A stretch of 64,000 nucleotides of DNA. Source: Misgurnus anguillicaudatus (taxonomy: Eukaryota > Chordata > Actinopteri > Cypriniformes > Cobitidae). The stretch is taken from NCBI RefSeq assembly GCF_027580225.2, contig NC_073356.2, positions 12,617,001-12,681,000 of the forward strand. The letters are read 5' to 3'. Under the pieces are notes generated by a model, which worked only from the letters and a program-made list of their open reading frames with translations, did no database searches and was not told the DNA's origin. The position numbers were made by a program, and so were the translations under genes. Positions 13,701 to 25,700 of the stretch are shown here, piece after piece. Each line of letters starts with the position of its first letter. Within the stretch, counting starts at the first letter, position 1.

Positions 13701-16700
13701 ACTACTTTTGGCCACATATTATGTAGATATACTGTCACTTTATTTTATACTTGTACTAACTTATACAGACTGGATCAATATTTTTTAAATTTAACTGGTA
13801 CTTTTGTGTTTTGTCTTGCCTTGCGAAAAATGGTTTTACTTCAGTTAAAACAAAAAAAGCATGGCTATTGTATTAAATCAGTGGTAATCAGTATGCCGAA
13901 AAAAACTATGATTACTAAAAAAGCATGGTCCAGTCTGACACATTTGCATATCACATTTCAGATTTAAGTGGTGATGTGACTTGAAAACTTGATAAAGCAA
14001 TAAACCCCAAGAAGCAGTGGGTTACCAGTGCATTTTATAACAGCTCAGGGGCGTTGTTAGGCACGACGCGAAGCCCCCCTTAGCTGTTATAAAATGCACT
14101 GGTAACCCAACGCTTCGAGGGGTTTATTGCGTTTATAAAACGGTTACTTCATATGCATAACGTTAGCGGGGTTTTATAAAATAAAACACAAATAAGTTGT
14201 TATTATATTAGTATAAATATTACTCTTCCGCCAAACAAAGAAGTTCCTCAGAATCAAGTGTGGTTGAAACAGAGCGCAGTTCACAAACAACAGAGACGCA
14301 GCAAAGGCACAATGAAAATATGATTAAAGACTGTGGTGTTTATTTTATAAATCAACATTCATCTAATTTATACATTAACATTTATATCGTGCAACTGTTG
14401 AAGTGATGATCAAATATGCTTGGAAGCATGCTTAACTTTTTCCCCGTCAGCGTTTTTTTAAGTTGCCACCCAGTTTTAGTTGAATGTCTTACAGAAAAAT
14501 TATCTTCTTTAAATAAACATAATAAAAATAAAATATCAAATGAAAGAACAGTCCATCCGCTTTCCAACAACATCAAAAAACGTTTCATACTACCTTCATT
14601 TGTTGTCTTATCAGTTATCACCTCTCAAATTTTCAGCTAAATGCGGAGATAATTCCATTTTTGTGAAGAACTTTGTAAGAGATCAGATTCAGAGCCTGAT
14701 CAAAACACACGTCCCGCTAAATCCACCACAACGCTGTTGTGTCGAGTGAATGCCTCAGTGTTTAAGTTGGGTAAGATTGCCATCTTGTGGATAATAGCAG
14801 AAATATCAATAAGACAAAAAAAACTTCAGATAACGTTTTCTCTTTATTGACGAAATGTTTTATTTATTGACATTTATCTGGATATCGCCATAATTGTGCA
14901 AAGGTAGAAAAATTAAAAAATGATTAAAGACTGTGGTGTTTATTTTCATAAATCAGTACGCAGCAACAGTGGCGCAGTGATACTTGTGATGCGGTCTGAA
15001 CCGTGGGTTTACCGGTGTATTTTATCACGGCTTAGAACGTGTTTCAACCAATCAGAATGAAGAACCAGAACGAGCCGTTTTATAATATGAATTTTAGGAT
15101 TTCATATGGCCCTATTTTACCTTAATGACATCATGCACGCAAGCTGGCAAGAACTGCAAGAGATAATTGCATTTTTGTAAAGAACTTTTGATAAAGATCA
15201 GATTCAGAGAGATGATTAAAACATACACAGAGTTCTTATTGTTTGCCCTAAGGGGTTGCTTCCGGGTTTTATACATTTGGTAATATCCTGGGGTGCGTTT
15301 CCCAAAAGCATCGTTAGCCAACTACTGTCGTAAGTTTCGTCGTTACTGACGAAGGTCAAGGATTTGGTGTTTCCCGAAACCATAGTTCAAACGAACATTT
15401 GCAAGCTGCATCGCAAACTTGTGTGGTTTAAATGACAGCTCTTCACCTGTGGTTAGAAGCATAGTTCCTTGTTATTATAATATGTAGACTTACGTTGATC
15501 ATGATTTTGAACAAAATAAGCAAAAAACATGTAGTGCAGTCTATATCCATCATTCTAAATATATACACATTTTATATTACGTCTTTAAGTTTGTTAAACT
15601 TATTAAAGCGCTGCATTTGAAAACTGCACGTGTTTGCAGTCGTACGAGTTTTAAGACCCTGGGGAATCCCTGGGAGGAGTGACGTATGAGGGAACTTGCG
15701 CATGAATTAAATATCTTGAAAATAAACAACAGAAAACTATATCACGATAACAAAATGTCTTCCAATGCAATATATGTTATTTACAGCAATAATCTGAAAT
15801 TAAATAGATTTGCACAGATTAATTAGTACTTCACCTTCTACCTGACATCATCAACTGTGTTGTTAAACCAACATCGTTCAAACGACGAATGTGCGACAAA
15901 GTTACTATGCTTTCGGGAAACAGTCATGACAAAGTAGTTAGTTTCTCCAACTATGCATCGTACTATGTTGGTATAGCAGGGAGTTACGTCGTTGTTCAGG
16001 AAACGCACCCCTGGTGGATATTAACTGGAATACGGATTGCTGGAAAAACTCGTCATTTGGCAGGGAAGCCTTTTCTTTTAATCGATGAGTTAACTCGTCA
16101 ATGGCGGGAAAAGAGTTAAAAAAGAAAACAGGAAGTGCAATTTTAGTTAATTTTAGAGAAGACTGTCTATATTTTGTGAATACTTAAATTTTTTACAATT
16201 GATGAATGTTAAACAGTTATAAACAAAAGTTTAAGAGCTCTGCATAGTGCTATACAAAAATACGTGTTGATTATTTACACTCACACTTTTTTGTGCAATG
16301 TTCATTGTTGAACTATTAAAGGAATATTCAATTTTCTTAAAAGAAAAATCCAGATAATTTACTCACCACCATGTCATCCAAAATGTTGATGTCTTTCTTT
16401 GTTCAGTCGAGAAGAATTTATGTTTTCGAGGAAAACATTGCAAGATTTTTCTCATTTTAATGGACTTTAATAGACACCAACACTTAACACCCAACCCAAC
16501 ACGTAACAGTTTTTTTCAACGGAGCTTCAAAGGACCATAAACAATCCCAAACGAGGCATAAGGGTCTTATCTAGCGAAACGACTGTCATTTTTGACAAGA
16601 AAAATAAAAAATATGCTCCTTTAAACCACAAAATCTGTCCAGGTCCGGTCCAGCGCGACCTAACGTAAATGCGTAGTGACGTAGGGAGGTCACGTGTTAC

Positions 16701-19700
16701 ATATATAAAACGCACATTTGCGAATCATTGTAAACAATAAACTGACACAAAGACATTAATTAGTATCAGTTGACATACAACAACGTAGGAACGGTCCTCT
16801 TTCAACACACTTGTAAACACAGTGGCGGAGTTTCGCGTTCGTCCTCTGTGACCTCTTGACGTCATGACGTATTGCGTGGGGTCACCTGGCGCATCACGAC
16901 CAGATCTAGACGAGAAGTTGTGCTCTAAAAGTGCAGATTTGCCACTTTTCTTGTCAAAAATGACAATCGTTTTGTTAGATAAGACACTAATGCCTCGTTT
17001 ATTTTTAATCTTATTTTAAAATTTTATCTTTTATTTTGTTAATAACGAAACAGACACTGAGAACGAAATGAAACGGAGAACATTTATTATATGTGGTGCT
17101 CTTTTGAAAATGAACCGGATAACTGCACATGGCTGTTTAAAAGCAAACAATAATAGCCCCGTCTTTGTGTTGTTAAATTAAGCTTGTAACTTTGCACAGT
17201 CAGCAATAAGGTATCGAGCCAGCTTACGTTATTTGTAAAATAATGATAAATTCAGATATTCTTAGATCCGTCTGTTGTTTTTACCGGAAACCACCGCGGA
17301 GCAGAGTTTTCTCCGCAGCCCGGCATTATTGTAGTCAGAAGAACAGGCTTTCACCGGAGCAGGTAGACTAAATTTGGTTGTTTTTCTTCACAAAAACATG
17401 TCAAACTAAACAGAGAAGATATTCATATGCCGACCGAGCGTCTGTTATGTAGTCTATGTTTTTCGTTCGCTCCGGGTTCTTCATTGGTGTTTTGAGTCTA
17501 TGATGATATCGTACTTTGTCAAGTCCTCAAACTTTAAACTTCACTTGTGTTTGGGTATTATATTTGGTATAATATAATTTCTGTAAGATAAAACAGTACT
17601 GAATTCGTAGACCGACTTGAAACTATTTGACTCAGACTTCGCTCCACGCGGGTTTTAACACCATTTTTCTGTAGGCTATTTTTTTTTAAGAAGAATTGTA
17701 CAAATATATTTTTTTACAATGTTTTCAACTTAAAAATACATACATACATACATACATATATACAGAATATAAGCTTAGCTTGTTGTGGATATTTCCTAAT
17801 TATACGCCTTCTGTGAAATTGTGACAAAATGAAAAATACAAAACACGTCTTGCGTATGTCTTAATTAACGTAATTTAAATAAACGAATATTCGAATATTC
17901 GTTCATTATTAGCTTAAATATTCGAATATTAAATTACTGGAAAATGGCCATCACTGTGTTAAACTGCAATTGTTCTTAAAAGAAAATATGATTTTTCAGT
18001 AATTAAAAGGCAAAATACTGGATACAAGATGCGTGCATCATCTTTAAAAATGCATGTTCTTTAATATATGACCTAAAACAAAAAGTAACAAAAACAACAT
18101 AAGTTATAACATAATTAATAAAAATATTAGATAATAGCTAAAAAAAAAATAAAAGGTAAAATAGGGGTAAAAGTTTGGCCCATATCATATTTACAATTTT
18201 TAAATCTGGCCCTCGAAGAAGAAGAGCATGCTCTCTTACTGGTGTTTTATATACCTCTTAAATAATAATTTATGCCCACCTATCTATTGATTTTTCAGAA
18301 CCTTTCTTATTTTTAAAGCAGATCTTTTTCCATACCTGATCTAAACCCAGCGCATGTAACCAAGGCAACAATCGAGTCACATGGTCCACAAGAACACAAA
18401 AATACTGGCTGTCAGATTGTCAGAGAGCCAGCAGCATTACATTCAGGAATCAAGAGGCAGTAAGATGTAAATTGTTTTTATGTTGTTGTTCGGTCAAATC
18501 GTAAGACCTCGAAAAGCCCCTGAAGCTCACCAGGCAATTTTGCCTCTTTCAGACCTCAGCACACTTACCCAGCTGTTGGAGAGCTTCATTAAAACCAACC
18601 ATAAAGACCCTTCACATTAAGCTCTCATAGTTTCCTTATTAAAAGTATCACAGCCTCAATTAGGTGCACTTAAAAACCACAGGTCATACTCTGCGCCCCA
18701 TTAATGGCTCCAGTTCGTACGTTACTTTCCGGATGTGCTTGGCAAACAAAGGTCTCGTGTTAATGAGGGGCTGAAAAAATAATGAAGTCGCATATGTGTG
18801 GGTCAGAATCCATCAGAAGCGTTGTAATTAAAGTCCAGTGTTACTGAACTTTCATGACTGACCTCTTCCTTTCATTCAGTGATTACAAACAAAGGAATAG
18901 CTTACTACGGCTGCTCCCTGAGGAGCTGTGCTATAAAACTGTCCTGGTGAGATACAGGTGTGCCCTCCGGCAGGTGCAAGAGCCCTTAAATAGAGGGAGA
19001 GAGTCTGTGTCCGAAACCTGAATATTTCTGCTTTTGCAGGCAGTATATGGAAGTAGGCATTAAGGGACATACAAATCCAATGTTAGTTTTACATGCACTC
19101 TTAAAAAATACTGGGTTATTTTCAACCCAGCGTTGGGTCAAAAAGGGACGAACCCAACCGATTCGGTTGTAATTTATGCTACGCTGGGTTGTTTCAACCC
19201 AAAATGCTGGGTTAATGGGTCAACTCAATAACCCAGCATCTTAAGAGCATATTGATTTAAAGATTACATGAGTTTGTTCAAGACCATTAGACTTGTCATT
19301 AAAGTGTATTGGAAAAACGTACCTTTACATAGTTTGCATTGACCGCCAATTTTAAACATGAGGAGTGTTTAAAGGCCAAACAGCAGTTCTTCAATAGTAA
19401 TCTCATCTGACGTTTGATCTGTCATGGTCAATTTCTAAAAGACAAACAATGTGCCTTCGTATGATGTAAAGGGTGTTAGGGTGTTTTTATTGACTGTTTT
19501 GCTAATTGACGTACTGTAGAGTGTCGTGTAATAGGCAGCAGTGGATGATGTTTAATCTGTTAATGATGTCAGTGGGTGATATTAGCAGGGGGTTGGATCA
19601 CTTAAAATGTCAGACACTTTGAATAGTCTAAGGTAAACCTTAATGACCTCTTCAGCTGTTACTCACTGTGCTCACCTCACTTAAGACGTCTGCTAATCTT

Positions 19701-22700
19701 AGATGTCTGTGTGGAGGACCGAATAGAGAAAAATATGAAGATTGACATCTCAACGAGGAACATGCTGCCGGTTCAATACGCAGCTGAGATCTATCAATGG
19801 CTATTGTGGCATTATGTTGATAACCAGTGAAAATAAGTTTGATTTATCAGTTAATAAAAAAGAAAAATAGTTTTAAAGCGATACTCAAGCTAAATCTCAA
19901 AATTTCCCCATGATTTACTCACTCTCAAGCAATCTGAGATACAGATGTCCATCATCTTTCAGACAAACACATTTATTTTACACAGTTATTTTAGTAAATG
20001 AAGCCCAAAAATCTAGCCTGACGTTGTCATACTCAATTCTAGTCAGAATTTGAGTCTGATACCGCTCCATTGGGCTATGATTATGGGGCGTGTCTCAACC
20101 GAAAAATGCCTCTGCACTCAATTGGATAGACCTACGACCAATCAAAGCAACGGAGTGTGTGACGTATGTTGAAATTACGTCTTTTGCAGCCTGACCGAAC
20201 TGCTAGTTATTTCGCTAAAATGACACCAACATTGTGATTATTCTAAGTCTGTGATAACGAACGTACATCAACACCTACTATGTTTACAATATTTCATTTA
20301 TTTCACAACATTAAGTATTTACTAAGTCATACAGTAAGACTATCTCTTACCATTTGTACGTTAGGTGAACTTCATCCACGACGATACCCAATACGTTGGC
20401 TTGAAAATTATCGGAGCCTAGCATGTCCCTCCATTTATTCAGCAGCCACGATTCCGGGCTTCTGAAAAGAAGCTGGCAACGACAGCTAATTATATCCATC
20501 TCGCCGTGCACGCCGAGTTGCATCACCATGATACCCATTTCAGTTGTTTCTTTAAAGGAACAGTATGTAAGAAATGTATATCAATGAATCATAAAATGGC
20601 CCTGATATGTCACTAGACATTAAGAAATTATTTTCATTTCAAATGCATATATCACTTACAACAGTGGTCCAGCCAGGACACCGTCATTAAAAAAGTGGAG
20701 TTGCAGTCCTCAACTGATGTTTATGTTGTCATTTTGTGTATTGGCCACCAGTCGTGTGACTGCAGTACCAGTTCCAGCCACAAGCCCTGTGATTGCAATA
20801 CCAGTTTTGGCCACAATCCTACATACTGTTCCTTTAACTTGGTCCTTCATAACTGCGACCAGCTTTTGCCGAATCCCGTAGAAGGACGGCAAAAACATCT
20901 TTCCGATCAACAAATGCCTTGCTCGCGTTTCTCTGTTCCTCTTTTAAAATCAATGCTCTGTCGATATCTTTTAGAACAGACTCAATGTCAGAATCCACAC
21001 ATCTGAATTCTACAGCGGCAGCCATTTCGTTGTAAACAGATTCAACACACGGGCTCTTTGGTGACGTGGTTGATTACATTAGTGTTGATCATCTGTCCAT
21101 CATCGTATAAAGCCCGCCCTGACAATTTGATTGGTTCGACCAGCTTTGGGTCTAGCATAGTAGCTCCTCAACGGAAAAACCCCAGACCGATCTTCCCGTT
21201 CTCAAAATGTTGTGGGCGGGGCTAAGATCGGCTAGCACCCAGGCTACCAAAAATCATCCTTCACAGAAATAACCTGCACAGCTCCAAGGGGTTAATAAAG
21301 GTCTTTTGGGGGTAGGCAATGTAATTTTGTAATAAAAAATCCCTATTGCAAAGATTACCTGCAGAAAACCTTTATTAACCCCTTGGAGCCGTGTGGATTA
21401 CTTCTGTAAGGGGGCTTGCACACCAAAGCTTTTGCGCCCGCGGCCGGCGTATGTTTTCAATTGTTTCCAATGGAAGCTCTGCGTTTCTCAAATAAGCGGT
21501 TTTCTTCCACGCTGAAAACCGGCACCCAGCGGTTTTTCCACGTTTAGCGCTGAGTGCCGGGTGTTTGAAAAATGTTCAACTTTGGATGTAAAGCTCCGCT
21601 CCTCAATGTCAGTTCTCACACGGCCGTCCAATCACAGTGGAGGAGGGGCAGGACAAGTATCACAGCAACCAAACGTCTCACAGCTGACGTATGGGAGCTA
21701 CCAAAGCGCTCGGCTGAAGAACAGCTGGCATTCGGTGTTGTCCAGGCGTTTCAGCCGCGTTTAAAAGTTTTGGTGTGCACAACCCCTAAAGGATGGATGC
21801 AGTTTTTGGGCTTCAAACTCAGAAGTTCCCTGATCCCTGTTATCTACCATTATAAAGCTTGGAAAAGGACATTTACTAAAATAACTCTGAAAAAAATATG
21901 TTTGTCTGAAAGATAATGGACATATGTATCTCGGATTGCTTGAGGCTGAGTACATCATGGGGTAATTTTGATATTTGTCTGGAGTATTCCTTTAACTCTT
22001 TCACCGCCACCGTTTTTTTAAAAAGTTGCCAGCCAGCGCCAGCGTTTTTCATGATTTTCACAAAAGTTTAATGCCTTCCAGAAATGTTCTTCTTCAAATA
22101 TATAAACATACAATATACCAAATGAAAGAACAGACCCTCTGCTTTCAAATGGAAAAAAAAGACGTTTCATCCTACCTTCAGTAGTTCTTTTGTAATCAGC
22201 TTTTGAATATGGGTAGGTTTCTGCAAAAACACAACATTTTGAGCAAAAAGCAGAGATAATTCCATTTTTGTGACGGACTTTTCATAGAGATCCCATTCAG
22301 AGCGACCATTAAAACAGACACGGACATGCAGCAGCTTGCCAGAGGGCAATACTTCCGGTTTTAAAAAGTTGCGCCCTAGTGGATAATAGCGGTATTGCGG
22401 AAAGACGGAAATACTCGTCATTGGCGGGGAAGCGTTTTCTCTTGATTGACGAGATATCTCGTCAATGGCAGGGAAAGAGTTAATATTGTAAGAAAGCTGT
22501 TGTTTATACCGTAAAAACTAGCAGCTGTGGTTGCAAAAAAATAACGTCTGCAAAAAATACAGGAAACATACACTGTAAAAAATTAGCTGTAATTATGCAG
22601 CTGGTTGCCAGTAACTAACTGTAGAAGATAAAGACTGAAAATGTTTCATGTTCATTTTACTTTGAACATACTGTTGCCAATAAATAACATATATGTGAAC

Positions 22701-25700
22701 TCTACAGTAAGTTACTGGCAGCTAGTTGCCAGTACTACCCAGTAATACTGTAATTTCTACAGAAATTGTTTACAGTGTATAAACAACTTTGTAATTAAAA
22801 ACTGAAAAAATTGTATTGTTATTAAATAAAGATAATAAATTGTTTTAATCATTATTTCTTCATTTCTTTGGGTTTATAAGCAGCCAGTTATATAAAACAT
22901 GTAGGCTACTTTAGTAGGATTTGTATAAGTTCTTTTGATTTGTTAAAGTTAAATTAATAAATTACATGTTCTGTAATAATTTTCCATTTAAAGCAAAATA
23001 TTAAACATTACAAACACGCGTATCCAGAGCAAAGGATCTTCTGCAACGCCCAAACACATGAAACAGACACTCCCATCTTTGGAATAGACTGAAAATTTTA
23101 ATCCCGTCCGAATCGGTACATAAAATCACAGACGCCGTGGGGGGACACGTTGAAACTCAAACGTCATTTGGAAAACTAATCCCGTCCGAATAGTGCTTAA
23201 GTGAGTTTCTTGTAAATTGTAAATGTTTTAAATTTAGGTTCAGTGATCATTTCGCTGCAAAACCCTTTAAGTGTATGCAAGCTTTTTTAGTAAAAACCTA
23301 AACTTCTGGAACAAATCCACTTTTTTTGGACAAGACAGAGTAAACAGTTGCAACATTGCAAATAATGAAAAGTCAGAATTTAAAAATAAAGAAACTGAAC
23401 TACACAGATTCACTTTTCCTGAAGATCGATATCTTTTAAATCAATAAAAGACCCACAGTCCCTGTCTTGATCTTTATGCTGATTGTGTCTTACGGTAATG
23501 TGCTCTTTCTTTGTATTTGAAACTCAATCAAAATCCATTTGGACTGCTGTGCATACTTACCTGAAGTGTTTGTAGTCTGAGAGTAAGCTCTTCCTGTGCC
23601 TATGGGTCGATTTAGTGCATCATCACTATGTTTTTTAATGTGTGCCAATGCTGTATTGATTACACACTGAGTCACCTTGTTAGTATATCACTAAATATTT
23701 AATATATCCATTGTTTTTATGTCTATCTAGATCTTGGCCAACATCATCATCTTTATCTGTGGAAATGTGGCTGGGGCCTATCACAAACACCTGATGGATC
23801 TCGCTCTTAAACAGACCTACCACGACACCTGCAACTGTATCAAATCTCCCATCAAGCTGGAGTTTGAGAAGCATCAACAGGTATGGCCACATGGGACACA
23901 CCTTGTATTGCTTGTATAAAATCTCATCACTTTCAGGAAAAGAGGAAACAGCTGGTTGCCCAGATCTACATTGTGCCTGGGAAATCTGGGTTTAATGGAG
24001 AGACCGGTTGAGGTTGGATTATAGCGTGAGTCATTTTGTAGCTGTATGATAAAGATTATATTACCACAATGGGGAGCTAATATCTGAATGCAGGGGGTGA
24101 GAGTTGCATTGTCCCAAAATAGCTTTGTTTTACTGTTGGAAATGGGTGGGGCGGAAGTTCGCATAAGCATGGCTTTCCCTTCTCCTGGGTCAGTTCTTTG
24201 ATTTGTTTTGTAATGATAAAGTGGCGTCGGTCGGGTGATGACATATGAGTGTTGAGATAAAGGCAGATCACTGGCAGCACTTGTTATTATATGCGCTACA
24301 TGTATGTACATGTTTGTATTTTTGAGAGAATAAACTGGAGTGGTCTCTTATTTTTTCCACGTCTATATAGATGTATACACTCACCTAAATATTATTAGGA
24401 ACACCTGTTCAATTTCCCATTAATGCAATTATCTAATCAACCAATCACATGGCAGTTGCTTCAATGCATTTAGGGGTGTGGTCCTGGTCAAGACAATCTC
24501 CTGAACTCCAAACTGAATGTCAGAATGGTAAAGAAAGATGATTTAAGCAATTTTGAGCGTGGCCGGTCTGAGTATTTCACAATCTGCTCAGTTACTGGGA
24601 TTTTCACGCACAACCATTTCTAGAGTTTACAAAGAATGGTGTGAAAAGGGAAAAACATCCAGTATGCGGCAGTCCTGTGGGCGAAAATGCCTTGTTGATG
24701 CTAGAGGTCAGAGGAGAATGGGCCGACTGATTCAAGCTGATAGAAGAGCAACTTTGACTGAAATAACCACTCGTTACAACCGAGGTATGCAGCAAAGCAT
24801 TTGTGAAGCCACAACACGCACAACCTTGAGGCGAATGGGCTACAACAGCAGAAGACCCCACCGGGTACCACTCATCTCCACTACAAATAGGAAAAAGAGG
24901 CTACAATTTGCACGAGCTCACCAAAATTGGACAGTTGAAGACTGGAAAAATGTTGCCTGGTCTGATGAGTCTCCATTTCTGTTGAGACATTCAGATGGTA
25001 GAGTCAGAATTTGGTGTAAACAGAATGAGAACATGGATCCATCATGCCTTGTTACCACTGTGCAGGCTGGTGATGGTGGTGTATTGGTGTGGGGGATGTT
25101 TTCTTGGCACACTTTAGCCCCTTAGTGCCAATTGGGCATCGTTTAAATGCCACCTCCTACCTGAGCATTGTTTCTGACCATCTCCATCCCTTTATGACCA
25201 CCATGTACTCATACTCTGATGGCTACTTCCAGCAGGATAATGCACCATGTCACAAAGCTCGAATCATTTTAAATTTGTTTCTTGAACATGACAAAGAGTT
25301 CACTTTACTAAAATGGCCCCCACAGTCACCAGATCTCAACCCAATAGAGCATCTTTGGTATGTGGTGTTGAAACGGGAGCTTCGTGCCCTGAATGTGCAT
25401 CCCACAAATCTCCATCAACTGCAAGATGCTATCCTTTCAATATGGGCCAACATTTCTAAAAAATGCTTTCAGCACCTTGTTAAATCAATGCCACGTAGAA
25501 TTAAGGCAGTTCTGAGGGCGAAAGAGGGTCAAACACAGTATTAGTATGGTGTTCCTAATAATCCTTTAGGTGAGTGTATAGAGATATGTAGATAAAACAT
25601 TTTATATTTATATAATTTTATTTGATAATAATAATATAAATAATGCTGGAATAAGGCAAATTATGAGTTTCACAGATACAAACAAATGCACCTGTGTGAG

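Larger units (their letters stand above)
20014..21246 (-). mobile_element. DNA element carrying SF2 helicase motifs, 9-bp TSD
   Basis: Ends TAGCCTG and CAGGCTA; flanked on both sides by the direct repeat CCAAAAATC (20005-20013, 21247-21255). The minus strand starts a decayed helicase gene about 220 bases from its end. A separate TTAA MITE (20556-20833) has inserted in the middle. Superfamily not identified; a 9-bp duplication would fit a Mutator-like element, but no transposase is visible. Confidence 0.75.
19877..21991. mobile_element. TTAA MITE (AGGRATACTC ends) with two insertions
   Basis: Left end AGCGATACTCAAGC after TTAA (19873-19876); right end GGAGTATTCCT before TTAA (21992-21995). 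Interrupted at 20014-21246 (helicase-motif element) and at 21410-21786 (TAA MITE). The remaining host is about 500 bases with an internal palindrome around CTCCAAGGGGTTAATAAAGG. Confidence 0.82.
4750..23730 (+). other. adcy2: adcy2 first intron in window (19 kb)
   Basis: Bounded by GTAAGT at 4750 and TCTATCTAG before 23731. It is filled mainly by DNA transposons listed separately, several nested inside each other. No additional adcy2 exon was recognised inside it. Confidence 0.85.

Noticed and set aside
20695..21006. 103-codon plus-strand frame with repeated Cys and His
   Set aside because: It is the antisense shadow of the helicase fragment and the inserted MITE; the repeats come from a CAGTACCAGTTCCAGCCACA-type duplication in the MITE.
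23874..24311. 145-codon minus-strand open frame
   Set aside because: It overlaps the end of an adcy2 exon and plain intron, shows no domain or codon signal, and is within chance expectation for a 64 kb window.
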